NCBI GenBank assembly: GCA_020348065.1
Contig: CP070742.1
Span: 2,605,539-2,664,488, forward strand
Source of the DNA: Candidatus Zixiibacteriota bacterium
GTDB taxonomy: Bacteria; Zixibacteria; MSB-5A5; UBA10806
Length of the DNA: 58,950 bases
Direction: 5' to 3'
Under the pieces are notes generated by a model, which ran no database searches, was not told where the DNA came from, and was given only the letters and a program-made list of their open reading frames with translations. This document shows, in pieces, positions 1-6,505 of the stretch (its first letter is position 1; every line of letters begins with the position of its first letter). Both the position numbers and the translations under genes were made by a program.

Positions 1-1
1 A

Positions 2-220
2 ACCTGAAAGTCTCTGGTTCTCATGCCCAAGTCTTCCGAAATCCGAATTTTCATCGATTCCGTAAACTGATTCTATTACAATAATTATTCCACCGTTTTT
101 CGTCTTGTTTTTAGCTTCAATTAGGGTATGCAGTGGGTATGAACTGTGATGCATTACCGTGAGCAATAAGGTATTATCGAATAACCCATTTTGAAGATTC
201 AATTTATTCTCTTGAACCTT
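2..220 (-). pseudogene. 5'-truncated SAM-dependent methyltransferase remnant (also runs off the window)
   Basis: On the minus strand the frame is open from 220 to the left edge, with an in-frame TAA at 221-223 just upstream. The translation contains FDNTLLLTVMHHSSYP followed by GGIIIVIESVYG. This is the usual post-core arrangement of class I methyltransferases (acidic strand, HH before a helix, then the K.GG..I.E strand). The N-terminal half with the glycine-rich SAM loop is missing: its place is taken by the divergent gene starting at 226. No ATG precedes the conserved part; a TTG is the only upstream start. I read it as the tail of a methyltransferase gene cut by a rearrangement. The distal end lies outside the window. 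An assembly join at this point would look the same. Confidence 0.45.
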
Positions 221-225
221 TTATT

Positions 226-1845
226 ATGGATAAGGACAATAATTTATATAAAAAACATAAATCGACTATAAGTAATTTACAGGAACGCGGCCAGCTAATA
301 GATTCTTTAAATGATTTAACGATCTGGAAGGAAAGCAAATCAAATTTTATCGAAAGTATTAAAGGAGAATTATCAGTGGAAGATTATAAAGAGTTAAATT
401 TAATTTTAGATAGACTGTCCGACTATTTTGAACATCTTTATAAAACAAAAAACCTAAAGAATATTATATTTATTATGGGCGCATTTTGCTGGTATAAAAA
501 AAGAATTGATTATATTAAATATTTATGGGAATATAAACAGCCTCCGGATTCCGATACTACATGGCTTGGGCCAGCTATTTTACCGGACACTATAGGACAA
601 TTAATAGAATACTATTTTAATACAGATTTTGAGGAAAAATTACGACTTTTTCGTGACGATAGACATGGCATAAGAATCTATTTTGACGAGTTCTTTATTC
701 TGTTTTTATTAAGGTATTCCGTATTGTCGTATTCGTCTAATAATAATGTTAGATCTCATTTAGGATCTTATATTTTGCAGGATTTTAAATCGCATATTCT
801 TTCTGATATTATAAATTCCGTACCAAAGCTAATTGACGTAAACAATGGTCTCATTGAAAAAAAGAATATAATACTTGAGCTAGGTTTTAAAGAAGAAGAA
901 ATTCAACGAACTTTAACTAAAACAATTCCTGATTTTCTAAATAAAATTAAGGGGCAGGCTGAAAAGCAATTGGGAGACAAAGAGAAAATTACAAAGATAA
1001 GCGGAAAAAGAATAGAGGAATTCAAAAGAGAATTTTTAGAGGAGTATAAGAGCAGGGAAAATGAATCTTTTATAGAAATTCTAAGCCACTTTAAAAATTT
1101 TAAAGATAAATCTAACGAAAGCGATTATCCTAAGAATATCGAAAGAAAAGGCCTAAATAATATAATTGATAAAGCTGCATTTTTCGAGGACTGGCATATA
1201 AATTACGCTGGCTTTGGTAGCGAATTTGGCAGAAATATGGCATCTGGCAAGGACTTCCGTACATTTGTTGATATATTTGAAAGATGTACCGTGGTTTCAG
1301 ATTATGGCGGATTAGATAGAATTTTATCAGAAATTTCAGATATTCATAAATCCTATATTCTTCTAATCAACTTTTCGGATTATAGGTTTAAAGAAAAATA
1401 CGCCGGTTATATTCCAAAATGGCATACCGAAATTCCGAGTAAAATTGATATTTCGGGCTTTGAAGGGATTTATAAATTTGGAAGCTATAATATCCCCGTT
1501 TTTGGTTTTTATTTTAGAGGCCTCGGGAAGAATATTGTAGTATTAAATTCCGCCAAATTAGGAGAACTCATACAGTATAATCCCTCAAAAGAGAATGATG
1601 AAGAAAATACAAGGGAAGATATCTTCTATTTTAATGTTCGAGTGTATTCAGATAATCCTGATTTGGTAGATGCAATAATAAAAAAACCCCCTCCATGGCT
1701 AAAAGAAATCGGCGATGAGTCCAAACAAAGGGAGTATTTAGAAAGTAAAGCCCTTCTTCATGTGTTTGAAAGATATGAATTTAAAATTGCCCCGGTCTTT
1801 GAAGGGTATAAAATCAAAATTCCTGAAGAACGGGATCTTCTATAA
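226..1845 (+). CDS. Unrecognised AT-rich 539-aa protein
   Basis: I do not recognise this family. The protein is soluble by appearance, with no signal peptide or clear membrane span. The first ~300 residues are highly charged and helical, rich in Lys, Glu, Asn and Ile. The last ~200 residues are more globular, with aromatic-rich stretches such as FFEDWHINYAGFG and FGFYFRGLGKN. Base composition is clearly more AT-rich than every neighbour, and codons such as AAA, AAT, ATA and TTA dominate. No Shine-Dalgarno precedes the ATG at 226. It abuts a truncated methyltransferase on the left and a GC-richer housekeeping gene on the right. Composition and the broken neighbour suggest horizontal acquisition. 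A role in an accessory or defence function is possible but not shown by any motif I can see. Confidence 0.75.
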   Translation: MDKDNNLYKKHKSTISNLQERGQLIDSLNDLTIWKESKSNFIESIKGELSVEDYKELNLILDRLSDYFEHLYKTKNLKNIIFIMGAFCWYKKRIDYIKYLWEYKQPPDSDTTWLGPAILPDTIGQLIEYYFNTDFEEKLRLFRDDRHGIRIYFDEFFILFLLRYSVLSYSSNNNVRSHLGSYILQDFKSHILSDIINSVPKLIDVNNGLIEKKNIILELGFKEEEIQRTLTKTIPDFLNKIKGQAEKQLGDKEKITKISGKRIEEFKREFLEEYKSRENESFIEILSHFKNFKDKSNESDYPKNIERKGLNNIIDKAAFFEDWHINYAGFGSEFGRNMASGKDFRTFVDIFERCTVVSDYGGLDRILSEISDIHKSYILLINFSDYRFKEKYAGYIPKWHTEIPSKIDISGFEGIYKFGSYNIPVFGFYFRGLGKNIVVLNSAKLGELIQYNPSKENDEENTREDIFYFNVRVYSDNPDLVDAIIKKPPPWLKEIGDESKQREYLESKALLHVFERYEFKIAPVFEGYKIKIPEERDLL

Positions 1846-1856
1846 AACGCACCCCC

Positions 1857-1885
1857 TTGACAAACCCTTCCCCGCATCCTAAATC
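1857..1885 (+). promoter_or_regulatory. Putative sigma-70 promoter giving a leaderless mRNA
   Basis: Perfect -35 TTGACA (1857-1862), 17-bp spacer, weak -10 TAAATC (1880-1885). The seventh base after the -10 is the A of the ATG at 1892, so the predicted transcript begins at the start codon. This fits the absence of a Shine-Dalgarno sequence. Confidence 0.45.
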
Positions 1886-1891
1886 ATCCCT

Positions 1892-2356
1892 ATGAACAAA
1901 ATCATAATCGGCGTAATCGGGGGGTCGGCGGGGAATGAGAAGGTGCGCAAGACAGCGTACGAAGTCGGCAAGCTGATCGCCGAGGCCGGCGCGCTCCTGG
2001 TCTGCGGCGGGCTCTCCGGGGTCATGGAGGCGGCTTGTAAAGGCGCCAGGGAGGCCGGAGGCACGACTATTGGTATACTCAAGGGGCGATCCATCGAGGA
2101 TGCCAATCCATACGTCGATATCCCTGTCGCCACCGGGTTGGGGCATGGCCGCAACCTGGTCATCATCAACACCGCTCGGGCACTCATCGCGATATCCGGG
2201 CGTTACGGTACTCTTTCGGAAATCGCCTTCGCCATCCAGTCCGGCAAGCCGGTTTTCGGCCTCGGCACCTGGGATATCGAGGGTGTGATAAAATGCGATT
2301 CCCCGGAGGAGGCGGTTAAGAAGGCGCTGGAGGCGAGCCGGAATCTGCAGATATAA
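1892..2356 (+). CDS. TIGR00725/SLOG-family Rossmann nucleotide-binding protein
   Basis: A 154-aa single-domain Rossmann protein resembling the TIGR00725 branch of the SLOG/LOG superfamily, which also includes lysine-decarboxylase-like cytokinin activators and DprA. The N-terminus IGVIGGSAG is a nucleotide-binding loop. The middle has GGLSGVMEAACKGA, the family PGGxGT-equivalent is GRYGTLSEIAFA, and GLGTWDIEG lies near the C-terminus. Length and motif order fit the family. These proteins bind nucleotides, but the physiological substrate of this branch is not established. The gene is monocistronic by spacing and appears to have its own promoter immediately upstream. GC content returns to the window average here, in contrast to the preceding gene. 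Confidence 0.85.
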   Translation: MNKIIIGVIGGSAGNEKVRKTAYEVGKLIAEAGALLVCGGLSGVMEAACKGAREAGGTTIGILKGRSIEDANPYVDIPVATGLGHGRNLVIINTARALIAISGRYGTLSEIAFAIQSGKPVFGLGTWDIEGVIKCDSPEEAVKKALEASRNLQI

Positions 2357-2392
2357 ATAATCGATATTTCTAACTATTTTTTTCAAGAACTA

Positions 2393-2421
2393 TTGCATAG
2401 TGTAAAATAAATTAGTATATT
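2393..2421 (+). promoter_or_regulatory. Putative promoter of acylphosphatase gene
   Basis: TTGCAT (2393-2398), 17-bp spacer, TATATT (2416-2421, five of six consensus bases). The distance from the -10 to the ATG at 2432 is 10 nt, giving a leader of only about 3-4 nt. The -35 is poor. Confidence 0.35.
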
Positions 2422-2431
2422 ATCGGGTTCT

Positions 2432-2758
2432 ATGACGGACTATTACTCAGCACCCAACGGGGATTCAAAGCCAATGTCGGGCGAAAATAAGGCCGTACGC
2501 ATAGTTGTGAGCGGACTGGTGCAGGGTGTCGGTTTTAGATGGTACGTAAAACGTGTGGCTGACGATTACCGGGTTAAGGGATTTGTGCGCAATATGGACG
2601 ATGGTTCGGTAGAGACCCTGGCGGAGGGCGACAGTTCGGCGGTTCACGGCTTCGTGGATGAGGTTAAGGTGGGTCCGTCATCGGCGCATATAACCGGCAT
2701 TAATATCGAATGGCTGGAGTATGCGGGCGATTACAAGGGCTTCAATATACAGCTATGA
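2432..2758 (+). CDS. acyP: Acylphosphatase
   Basis: Small alpha/beta ferredoxin-like enzyme that hydrolyses carboxyl-phosphate bonds of acylphosphates in the cytosol. The phosphate-binding loop with the catalytic Arg is visible as GLVQGVGFRWYVK, and the catalytic Asn lies in GFVRNMDDGSVE. The protein is 108 aa against about 90 for the family. The extra 14 residues at the N-terminus would disappear if the ATG at 2474 were used. I kept 2432 because a promoter-like pair sits directly upstream of it and neither ATG has a convincing Shine-Dalgarno. The stop codon overlaps the next start as ATGA, so apt is probably translationally coupled. Confidence 0.9.
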   Translation: MTDYYSAPNGDSKPMSGENKAVRIVVSGLVQGVGFRWYVKRVADDYRVKGFVRNMDDGSVETLAEGDSSAVHGFVDEVKVGPSSAHITGINIEWLEYAGDYKGFNIQL

Positions 2759-3285
2759 AACTTGAAGACCTTAAGGGTAGAATAAGAAACATTCCCGATT
2801 TTCCCATAAAAGGCGTTATATTTCGAGATATCACCACTCTTATAAGCGATCCCGAGGCTTTTAAATTTACTATAGATCATCTGCATGATAGATATAAAGA
2901 CAACAAGCCCGATCTCATTGTGGGCATAGAGTCGCGCGGTTTTATTTTCGGCGGGGCTCTAGCGGATCGTCTGAATATCGGTTTTATTCCTGCCAGAAAA
3001 CCGGGCAAGCTCCCCTGGAAAACAGTCGAAGAATCCTACGAGCTGGAGTACGGTAAAGCGGCTTTGCAGATCCACTCCGATGCTATTAATAAGGGGCAGA
3101 GGATCCTGATCCTGGACGATTTGTTGGCCACCGGGGGAACCATCGGCGCGACGGTGAAGCTGGTTGAAAGGCTTGGCGGGATAATCGAGGAAATAGCGAT
3201 TATTATTGAATTAACTTTTCTTAAGGGCCGGGACAAACTACAGGGCAAAAATATTCACTCTCTGGTGCGGTACGATTCGGAATAG
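2755..3285 (+). CDS. apt: Adenine phosphoribosyltransferase
   Basis: Purine salvage enzyme converting adenine and PRPP to AMP. The 176-aa length is normal. Features include the N-terminal IRNIPDFPIKGVIFRDITTL hood and substrate-binding segment, ESRGFIFG, the flexible-loop region ARKPGKLPW, and the PRPP-binding motif ILILDDLLATGGT at about residues 117-129. The start is the ATG that overlaps the acylphosphatase stop (ATGA); the longer open frame reaches into acyP and is not needed for the fold. Coupling of apt to acylphosphatase has no obvious metabolic logic and may just be compaction. Confidence 0.95.
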   Translation: MKLEDLKGRIRNIPDFPIKGVIFRDITTLISDPEAFKFTIDHLHDRYKDNKPDLIVGIESRGFIFGGALADRLNIGFIPARKPGKLPWKTVEESYELEYGKAALQIHSDAINKGQRILILDDLLATGGTIGATVKLVERLGGIIEEIAIIIELTFLKGRDKLQGKNIHSLVRYDSE

Positions 3286-3332
3286 AACCGAAGATCCTCT
3301 ATCATAAATATATTCTTGGGGAACTATTTTCC

Positions 3333-3362
3333 GGGACAGGCCGTTATTGCTATCGTTATAAT
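3333..3362 (+). promoter_or_regulatory. Putative sod promoter
   Basis: GGGACA (3333-3338), 18-bp spacer and a perfect TATAAT (3357-3362). Predicted transcription start is about 40 nt upstream of the superoxide dismutase ATG. The -35 is partial (four of six). Confidence 0.35.
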
Positions 3363-3410
3363 TGAATATCGTTTTCAAAATGAGTTTTGGAAATAGAGAG
3401 GATCGGGGAA

Positions 3411-4037
3411 ATGGCTTACGAATGGAAATTCAATAAACGTCCCTACTCGGACGATGAAGCGAAGAAATTGTTGAAAAACGTGGTCTCGCCGGAGACCACC
3501 GACTGGCATTACAACAAGCACCACAAGGGCTACGTGGCGGCGTTGAATACCATCGAGAAGGGTCTGGAAAAGGCCGATCCGGCGGACGCCAACGGCAATT
3601 ACTCCGAAATCGGCGAGCTCAAACGTCAGCGCAACTGGAACCATGCCGGCGCGCTTCTTCATGACATCTACTGGGAGGTTCTCGGCGGCGACGGCGACCC
3701 CAAAAAGGGGCCCGAGGTGCTGGCCGCCATCGAGAAAGAGTTCGGCAGTTTCGAGAAATGGAAAGAGGATTTCAAGGCCACCGCGTTCGCGGCCAAATTA
3801 TCCGGCTGGGGAGTACTGGTTTTCGATAAGCTTTACAGCGAACGGTTGATCAACGTCCTGGTCGATCACCATCATCACGGCGCCATGTGGGGCGGGATAC
3901 CGCTCATCTCCTGCGACGTCTTCGAGCACGCTTACTACCATAAAGACGGTCCCGGCCGCGCTACTTACATCGATAACTTCCTTAATAGCCTGCATTGGGC
4001 GCGCATTAACGAGCGCTTTAAAAAATTCGTCTCCTGA
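3411..4037 (+). CDS. sodB: Fe/Mn superoxide dismutase
   Basis: Dismutates superoxide to O2 and H2O2 in the cytoplasm; no signal peptide. Metal ligands are visible in family order: His in WHYNKHHKGYV near residue 30, His in NWNHAGALLHDIYW, and the Asp/His pair in ISCDVFEHAYY near the C-terminus. The dimer-interface segment is WGVLVFD. I chose the ATG at 3411 because GGGGAA precedes it at good spacing; the longer in-frame start at 3387 adds only eight residues upstream of the fold. Iron versus manganese preference cannot be decided from sequence by eye. It is followed by a strong terminator, so it is a single-gene unit. It suggests the organism meets oxygen despite the anaerobic Hdr/Kor cluster. 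Confidence 0.93.
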   Translation: MAYEWKFNKRPYSDDEAKKLLKNVVSPETTDWHYNKHHKGYVAALNTIEKGLEKADPADANGNYSEIGELKRQRNWNHAGALLHDIYWEVLGGDGDPKKGPEVLAAIEKEFGSFEKWKEDFKATAFAAKLSGWGVLVFDKLYSERLINVLVDHHHHGAMWGGIPLISCDVFEHAYYHKDGPGRATYIDNFLNSLHWARINERFKKFVS

Positions 4038-4069
4038 GCAATTTGGCGAACTGAATCCTGATGCCTGAT

Positions 4070-4100
4070 CCCCGGAGGCTAAACCTCCGGGGATTTTTTA
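4070..4100 (+). terminator. Rho-independent terminator of sod
   Basis: Perfect 9-bp stem CCCCGGAGG / CCTCCGGGG with loop CTAAA, followed by ATTTTTTA. It lies 32 nt after the superoxide dismutase stop codon. Confidence 0.9.
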
Positions 4101-4212
4101 TTAAATTAAGCATAAGCTCATCAGGACTATGTACTTTTCATTAGATTCCGAAAACAGCCGTATCCGCCTGGAGCGGATTGGGTTGCGGCTGGATGACTAA
4201 AACAAAGACCCG

Positions 4213-4494
4213 CTAAATAAACTCGTAGAGCTCCTCGAGCGGCATGATGGGGTAGGTCTCGCATTCCAGCGCCCCCAGCGTGCCGATCATGGTGGTAAGC
4301 TCAAAAGCGGTATGTAGATCCGGGGCCTCGGTTATGAAAAGCAGGTCGTATTGGCCCATAACGGCGTAAGCATTGAGGATTTTTGAGTCCTTTGCCATGA
4401 ACATCCCGCCGAGCTTCTCAAAGCTTTTTTTGGCCTCTTTTAAATTTTTCTTGGTCTCGATTGTCCCTCTGGCCAGTACCGCAAATCGGGGCAT
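4213..4494 (-). CDS. GYD-domain protein
   Basis: A 93-aa protein of the GYD family (small alpha/beta ferredoxin-like fold, function unknown). Diagnostic segments are GQYDLLFITEAPD and the C-terminal ALECETYPIMPLEEL. The start is chosen as the ATG at 4494, because AGGAGT lies 5 nt before it, whereas the in-frame TTG at 4500 is too close to that site. The gene stands alone between the sod terminator and the tRNA-Arg region and is transcribed towards sod. Confidence 0.82.
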   Translation of the reverse strand: MPRFAVLARGTIETKKNLKEAKKSFEKLGGMFMAKDSKILNAYAVMGQYDLLFITEAPDLHTAFELTTMIGTLGALECETYPIMPLEELYEFI

Positions 4495-4699
4495 AACCAA
4501 CTCCTTTCACTTTTCGGCGGCCAGGAAAAATTACATGTCTCCTATCGCCTTTGCTTCTCCCAAGACGAGAACACCGAGCCGTGCCATGATATTAGGGGTT
4601 TTGGGAAAATAGTTCAAGGGGAAAATATAAAACACTATTATCTTGCCAATATTAAAAAGCGCTCTTATCTTTTTATCGAAAAGCAACTTTCACGCGTGC

Positions 4700-4718
4700 C
4701 GCAGCTTGTTGTGACCGC
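4700..4718 (+). repeat. Hairpin repeat, TT-loop/CCGC family (copy 1, imperfect)
   Basis: CGCAGC-TT-GTTGTG pairs with two G-T wobbles and is followed by ACCGC. It has the same architecture as the copies at 4733-4753, 40661, 52325 and 52363. Confidence 0.5.
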
Positions 4719-4732
4719 TGCGAAACCGAGTT

Positions 4733-4753
4733 GCGGTCATAATAAATTATGAC
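4733..4753 (-). repeat. Hairpin repeat, TT-loop/CCGC family (copy 2)
   Basis: Read on the minus strand: GTCATAAT-TT-ATTATGAC followed by CGC. Perfect 8-bp stem. The arm sequence is identical to the copy at 40661. It lies 23 nt upstream of tRNA-Arg(CCG). Confidence 0.7.
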
Positions 4754-4776
4754 ATGCATCAGCGCGTAAAGCATCC

Positions 4777-4848
4777 GCCCCCGTAGCTCAGAGGATAGAG
4801 CGTCGGCCTCCGGAGCCGTGTGCGGCCGTTCGAGTCGGCCCGGGGGTA
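4777..4848 (+). tRNA. tRNA-Arg (anticodon CCG)
   Basis: Full cloverleaf: acceptor GCCCCCG / CGGGGGT plus discriminator A (first pair G-T), D-stem GCTC/GAGC, anticodon loop CTCCGGA with anticodon CCG, T-arm GGCCG-TTCGAGT-CGGCC. The outer anticodon-stem pair is a T-T mismatch. No CCA is encoded. It is flanked on both sides by palindromic repeats. Confidence 0.93.
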
Positions 4849-4961
4849 TTTTTTTAGGCCGGCAATATGTTCCTCATTCTGTTTCCCAAGCGGCGTTTGG
4901 GAACCAGGTAAAAACTGCCGGTAAAGCATGCCGCCACGGACCACCTGCTCAATACCCGGTA

Positions 4962-5081
4962 GGCCAGACATTCTTGTCTGGCCGAAATTTGGATTACGGC
5001 ATTAAAGGACAGACAGGAATGTCCGTCCTCCCATATGAAAAACCTCTTGGGTTTTCCCGGCGCCCCAAAGCTTGCTGTGGG
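4962..5081. repeat. Cluster of intergenic hairpins downstream of tRNA-Arg
   Basis: The 4849-5168 gap holds no gene I can support. It contains a perfect 9-bp hairpin GGCCAGACA-TTCT-TGTCTGGCC (4962-4983) and a near-inverted relative GGACAGACA-GGAA-TGTCCGTCC with one mismatch (5007-5028). It also has an A/T-rich hairpin at 5037-5056 and CCCAAAGC-TT-GCTGTGGG with one mismatch (5064-5081). They look like dispersed palindromic elements rather than terminators, because none has a T-run. Confidence 0.65.
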
Positions 5082-5168
5082 TTGGATTCAATAAACCTAC
5101 ACATCCAATTTTCAATTGACAATCCATGCCCCGTTTACGTACCCTGCCTGCAGGGAAAGGGAGATGGT

Positions 5169-5864
5169 ATGGCGTCCATTGAAGCGATCATAGAACGGCA
5201 GTTGAAGCGCTGGGAGCTCCAGCAGCAGATGCTCAAAGAAAAACCAAAGGAGAAACCGCGGCTTCGTCCCATAATCACCGTATCGCGCGGGTATGGGGCG
5301 CACGGGGAGGAGGTGGCGCGAAAACTTTCGGAGCTGACCGGTTTCCAGTTGCTCGACCGGGAAATCCTCGATGCCATCATCAACGATATAGGTATCCAGA
5401 ACAAAATGGTGGAGCTTTTCGACGAGGACACCCGCTCCGAACTGGAATCGTGGTTTTACGGCATGATCACCGGCCGTATCGTCGATAAATCGGATTACCT
5501 GAAGTCGCTTACTAAAACTATCGGATCCATTTTGAAATACGGCGAGGCGGTTATAGTCGGACGTGGGGCCAACGTTATAGTGGGGCAGGATAAAGGGTTC
5601 CATCTCCGTGTCACGGCCTCGATGAAAAGGCGGGCTAATACCATAGCTGAACGGTTAGGAATCTCATACGAGAAGGCTTTCAAGCAGATAGAGGAAAGCG
5701 ATAAAAGAAAAGCCGCCTATTTCAAAAAATCGTTTGGCGTCGATATAAACGATCTCACATTATATGATCTGGTGATCAGCACCGATAGTCTCAGCGTCGA
5801 TGATGTCGTGGAGCTGGCGCTTCTGGCCTACGGCAAAAAAGAGCGGGCGCTCTGGGGCAAATGA
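5169..5864 (+). CDS. Cytidylate-kinase-like family protein
   Basis: 231-aa P-loop kinase-like protein of the Cytidylate_kin2 type. After a charged ~35-residue N-terminus comes ITVSRGYGAHGEEVARKL, the modified phosphate-binding loop, then LLDREIL, the regulatory-lid helix region and VIVGRGANVIV. The C-terminal half has helical segments ending in DLVISTDSLSVDDVVE, the usual terminal strand and helix. The substrate of this branch is unknown; it is not the canonical cmk. Start: the ATG at 5169, preceded by AGGGAAAGGGAG. The open frame continues upstream through the tRNA and repeats, which cannot be coding. Confidence 0.85.
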   Translation: MASIEAIIERQLKRWELQQQMLKEKPKEKPRLRPIITVSRGYGAHGEEVARKLSELTGFQLLDREILDAIINDIGIQNKMVELFDEDTRSELESWFYGMITGRIVDKSDYLKSLTKTIGSILKYGEAVIVGRGANVIVGQDKGFHLRVTASMKRRANTIAERLGISYEKAFKQIEESDKRKAAYFKKSFGVDINDLTLYDLVISTDSLSVDDVVELALLAYGKKERALWGK

Positions 5865-5898
5865 TAAATCCATTTCAATAATAAAAATCCCTCAGACA

Positions 5899-6333
5899 AT
5901 GCAATACCAAATCCGTAAACTTAAAGTCGATGATTACTACGATCTGATTGCCCTGTGGGTAAGATCCGATCTGGAGCACCGCCCCGGAGGCCGGGACAGC
6001 CGGGAGGCCATAAGATCCGAGATGAAACGTGAGGAAACCATATTTTTGGGCATGTTCGACGGCGATAAGATGATCGGTTCCATACTGGGCAGCTCCGACG
6101 GCCGCAAAGGCTGGATAAATCGGCTGGCGGTCGATCCCGATTACCGGGGAAAAGGTCTGGCCGGCATCCTGATCGAAGAATGCGAGAAATATCTATATGA
6201 TTTAGGCCTGAAGGTAATAGCCGCCCTTATCGAAGGTGACAATAAACCATCAGAATCCGCATTCTCAAAAGCGGGATATACTTACGGTAAAGGTATAAAG
6301 TATTACTCAAAGCGGTTTTCGGACGAAGATTAG
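5899..6333 (+). CDS. GNAT family N-acetyltransferase
   Basis: 144-aa acetyl-CoA-dependent acetyltransferase. It has the GNAT core: IGSILGSSDGRKGWINRLAVDP (strand 4 region), then DYRGKGLAGILIEECEKYL, where RGKGLA is the acetyl-CoA pyrophosphate loop, and the C-terminal AFSKAGYTYGKGIKYYSK. The substrate cannot be told. I chose the ATG at 5899 because the fold starts immediately after it; the longer frame overlaps the previous gene. It lies 34 nt after the kinase-like gene with no recognisable Shine-Dalgarno, so it is likely co-transcribed. Confidence 0.88.
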   Translation: MQYQIRKLKVDDYYDLIALWVRSDLEHRPGGRDSREAIRSEMKREETIFLGMFDGDKMIGSILGSSDGRKGWINRLAVDPDYRGKGLAGILIEECEKYLYDLGLKVIAALIEGDNKPSESAFSKAGYTYGKGIKYYSKRFSDED

Positions 6334-6505
6334 GGCCGGAACACGAATCAAAATATTAATTTGAATATTCCTGTATCGATAATCTTATCTTGCGGAATTA
6401 TTCTCATACCTTTATAATGCAACTCATGTTTTTTTGATTTTTGTTGTGGACTGTAACTGAATAAACAGTTTAAACTTCGGAAAATTTAGACGAAAATAGG
6501 TAAAG

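Noticed and set aside
4818-5168. N-terminal 117-residue extension of the cytidylate-kinase-like protein
   Set aside because: It overlaps tRNA-Arg and palindromic repeats; the ATG at 5169 has a good Shine-Dalgarno and the family fold starts soon after.
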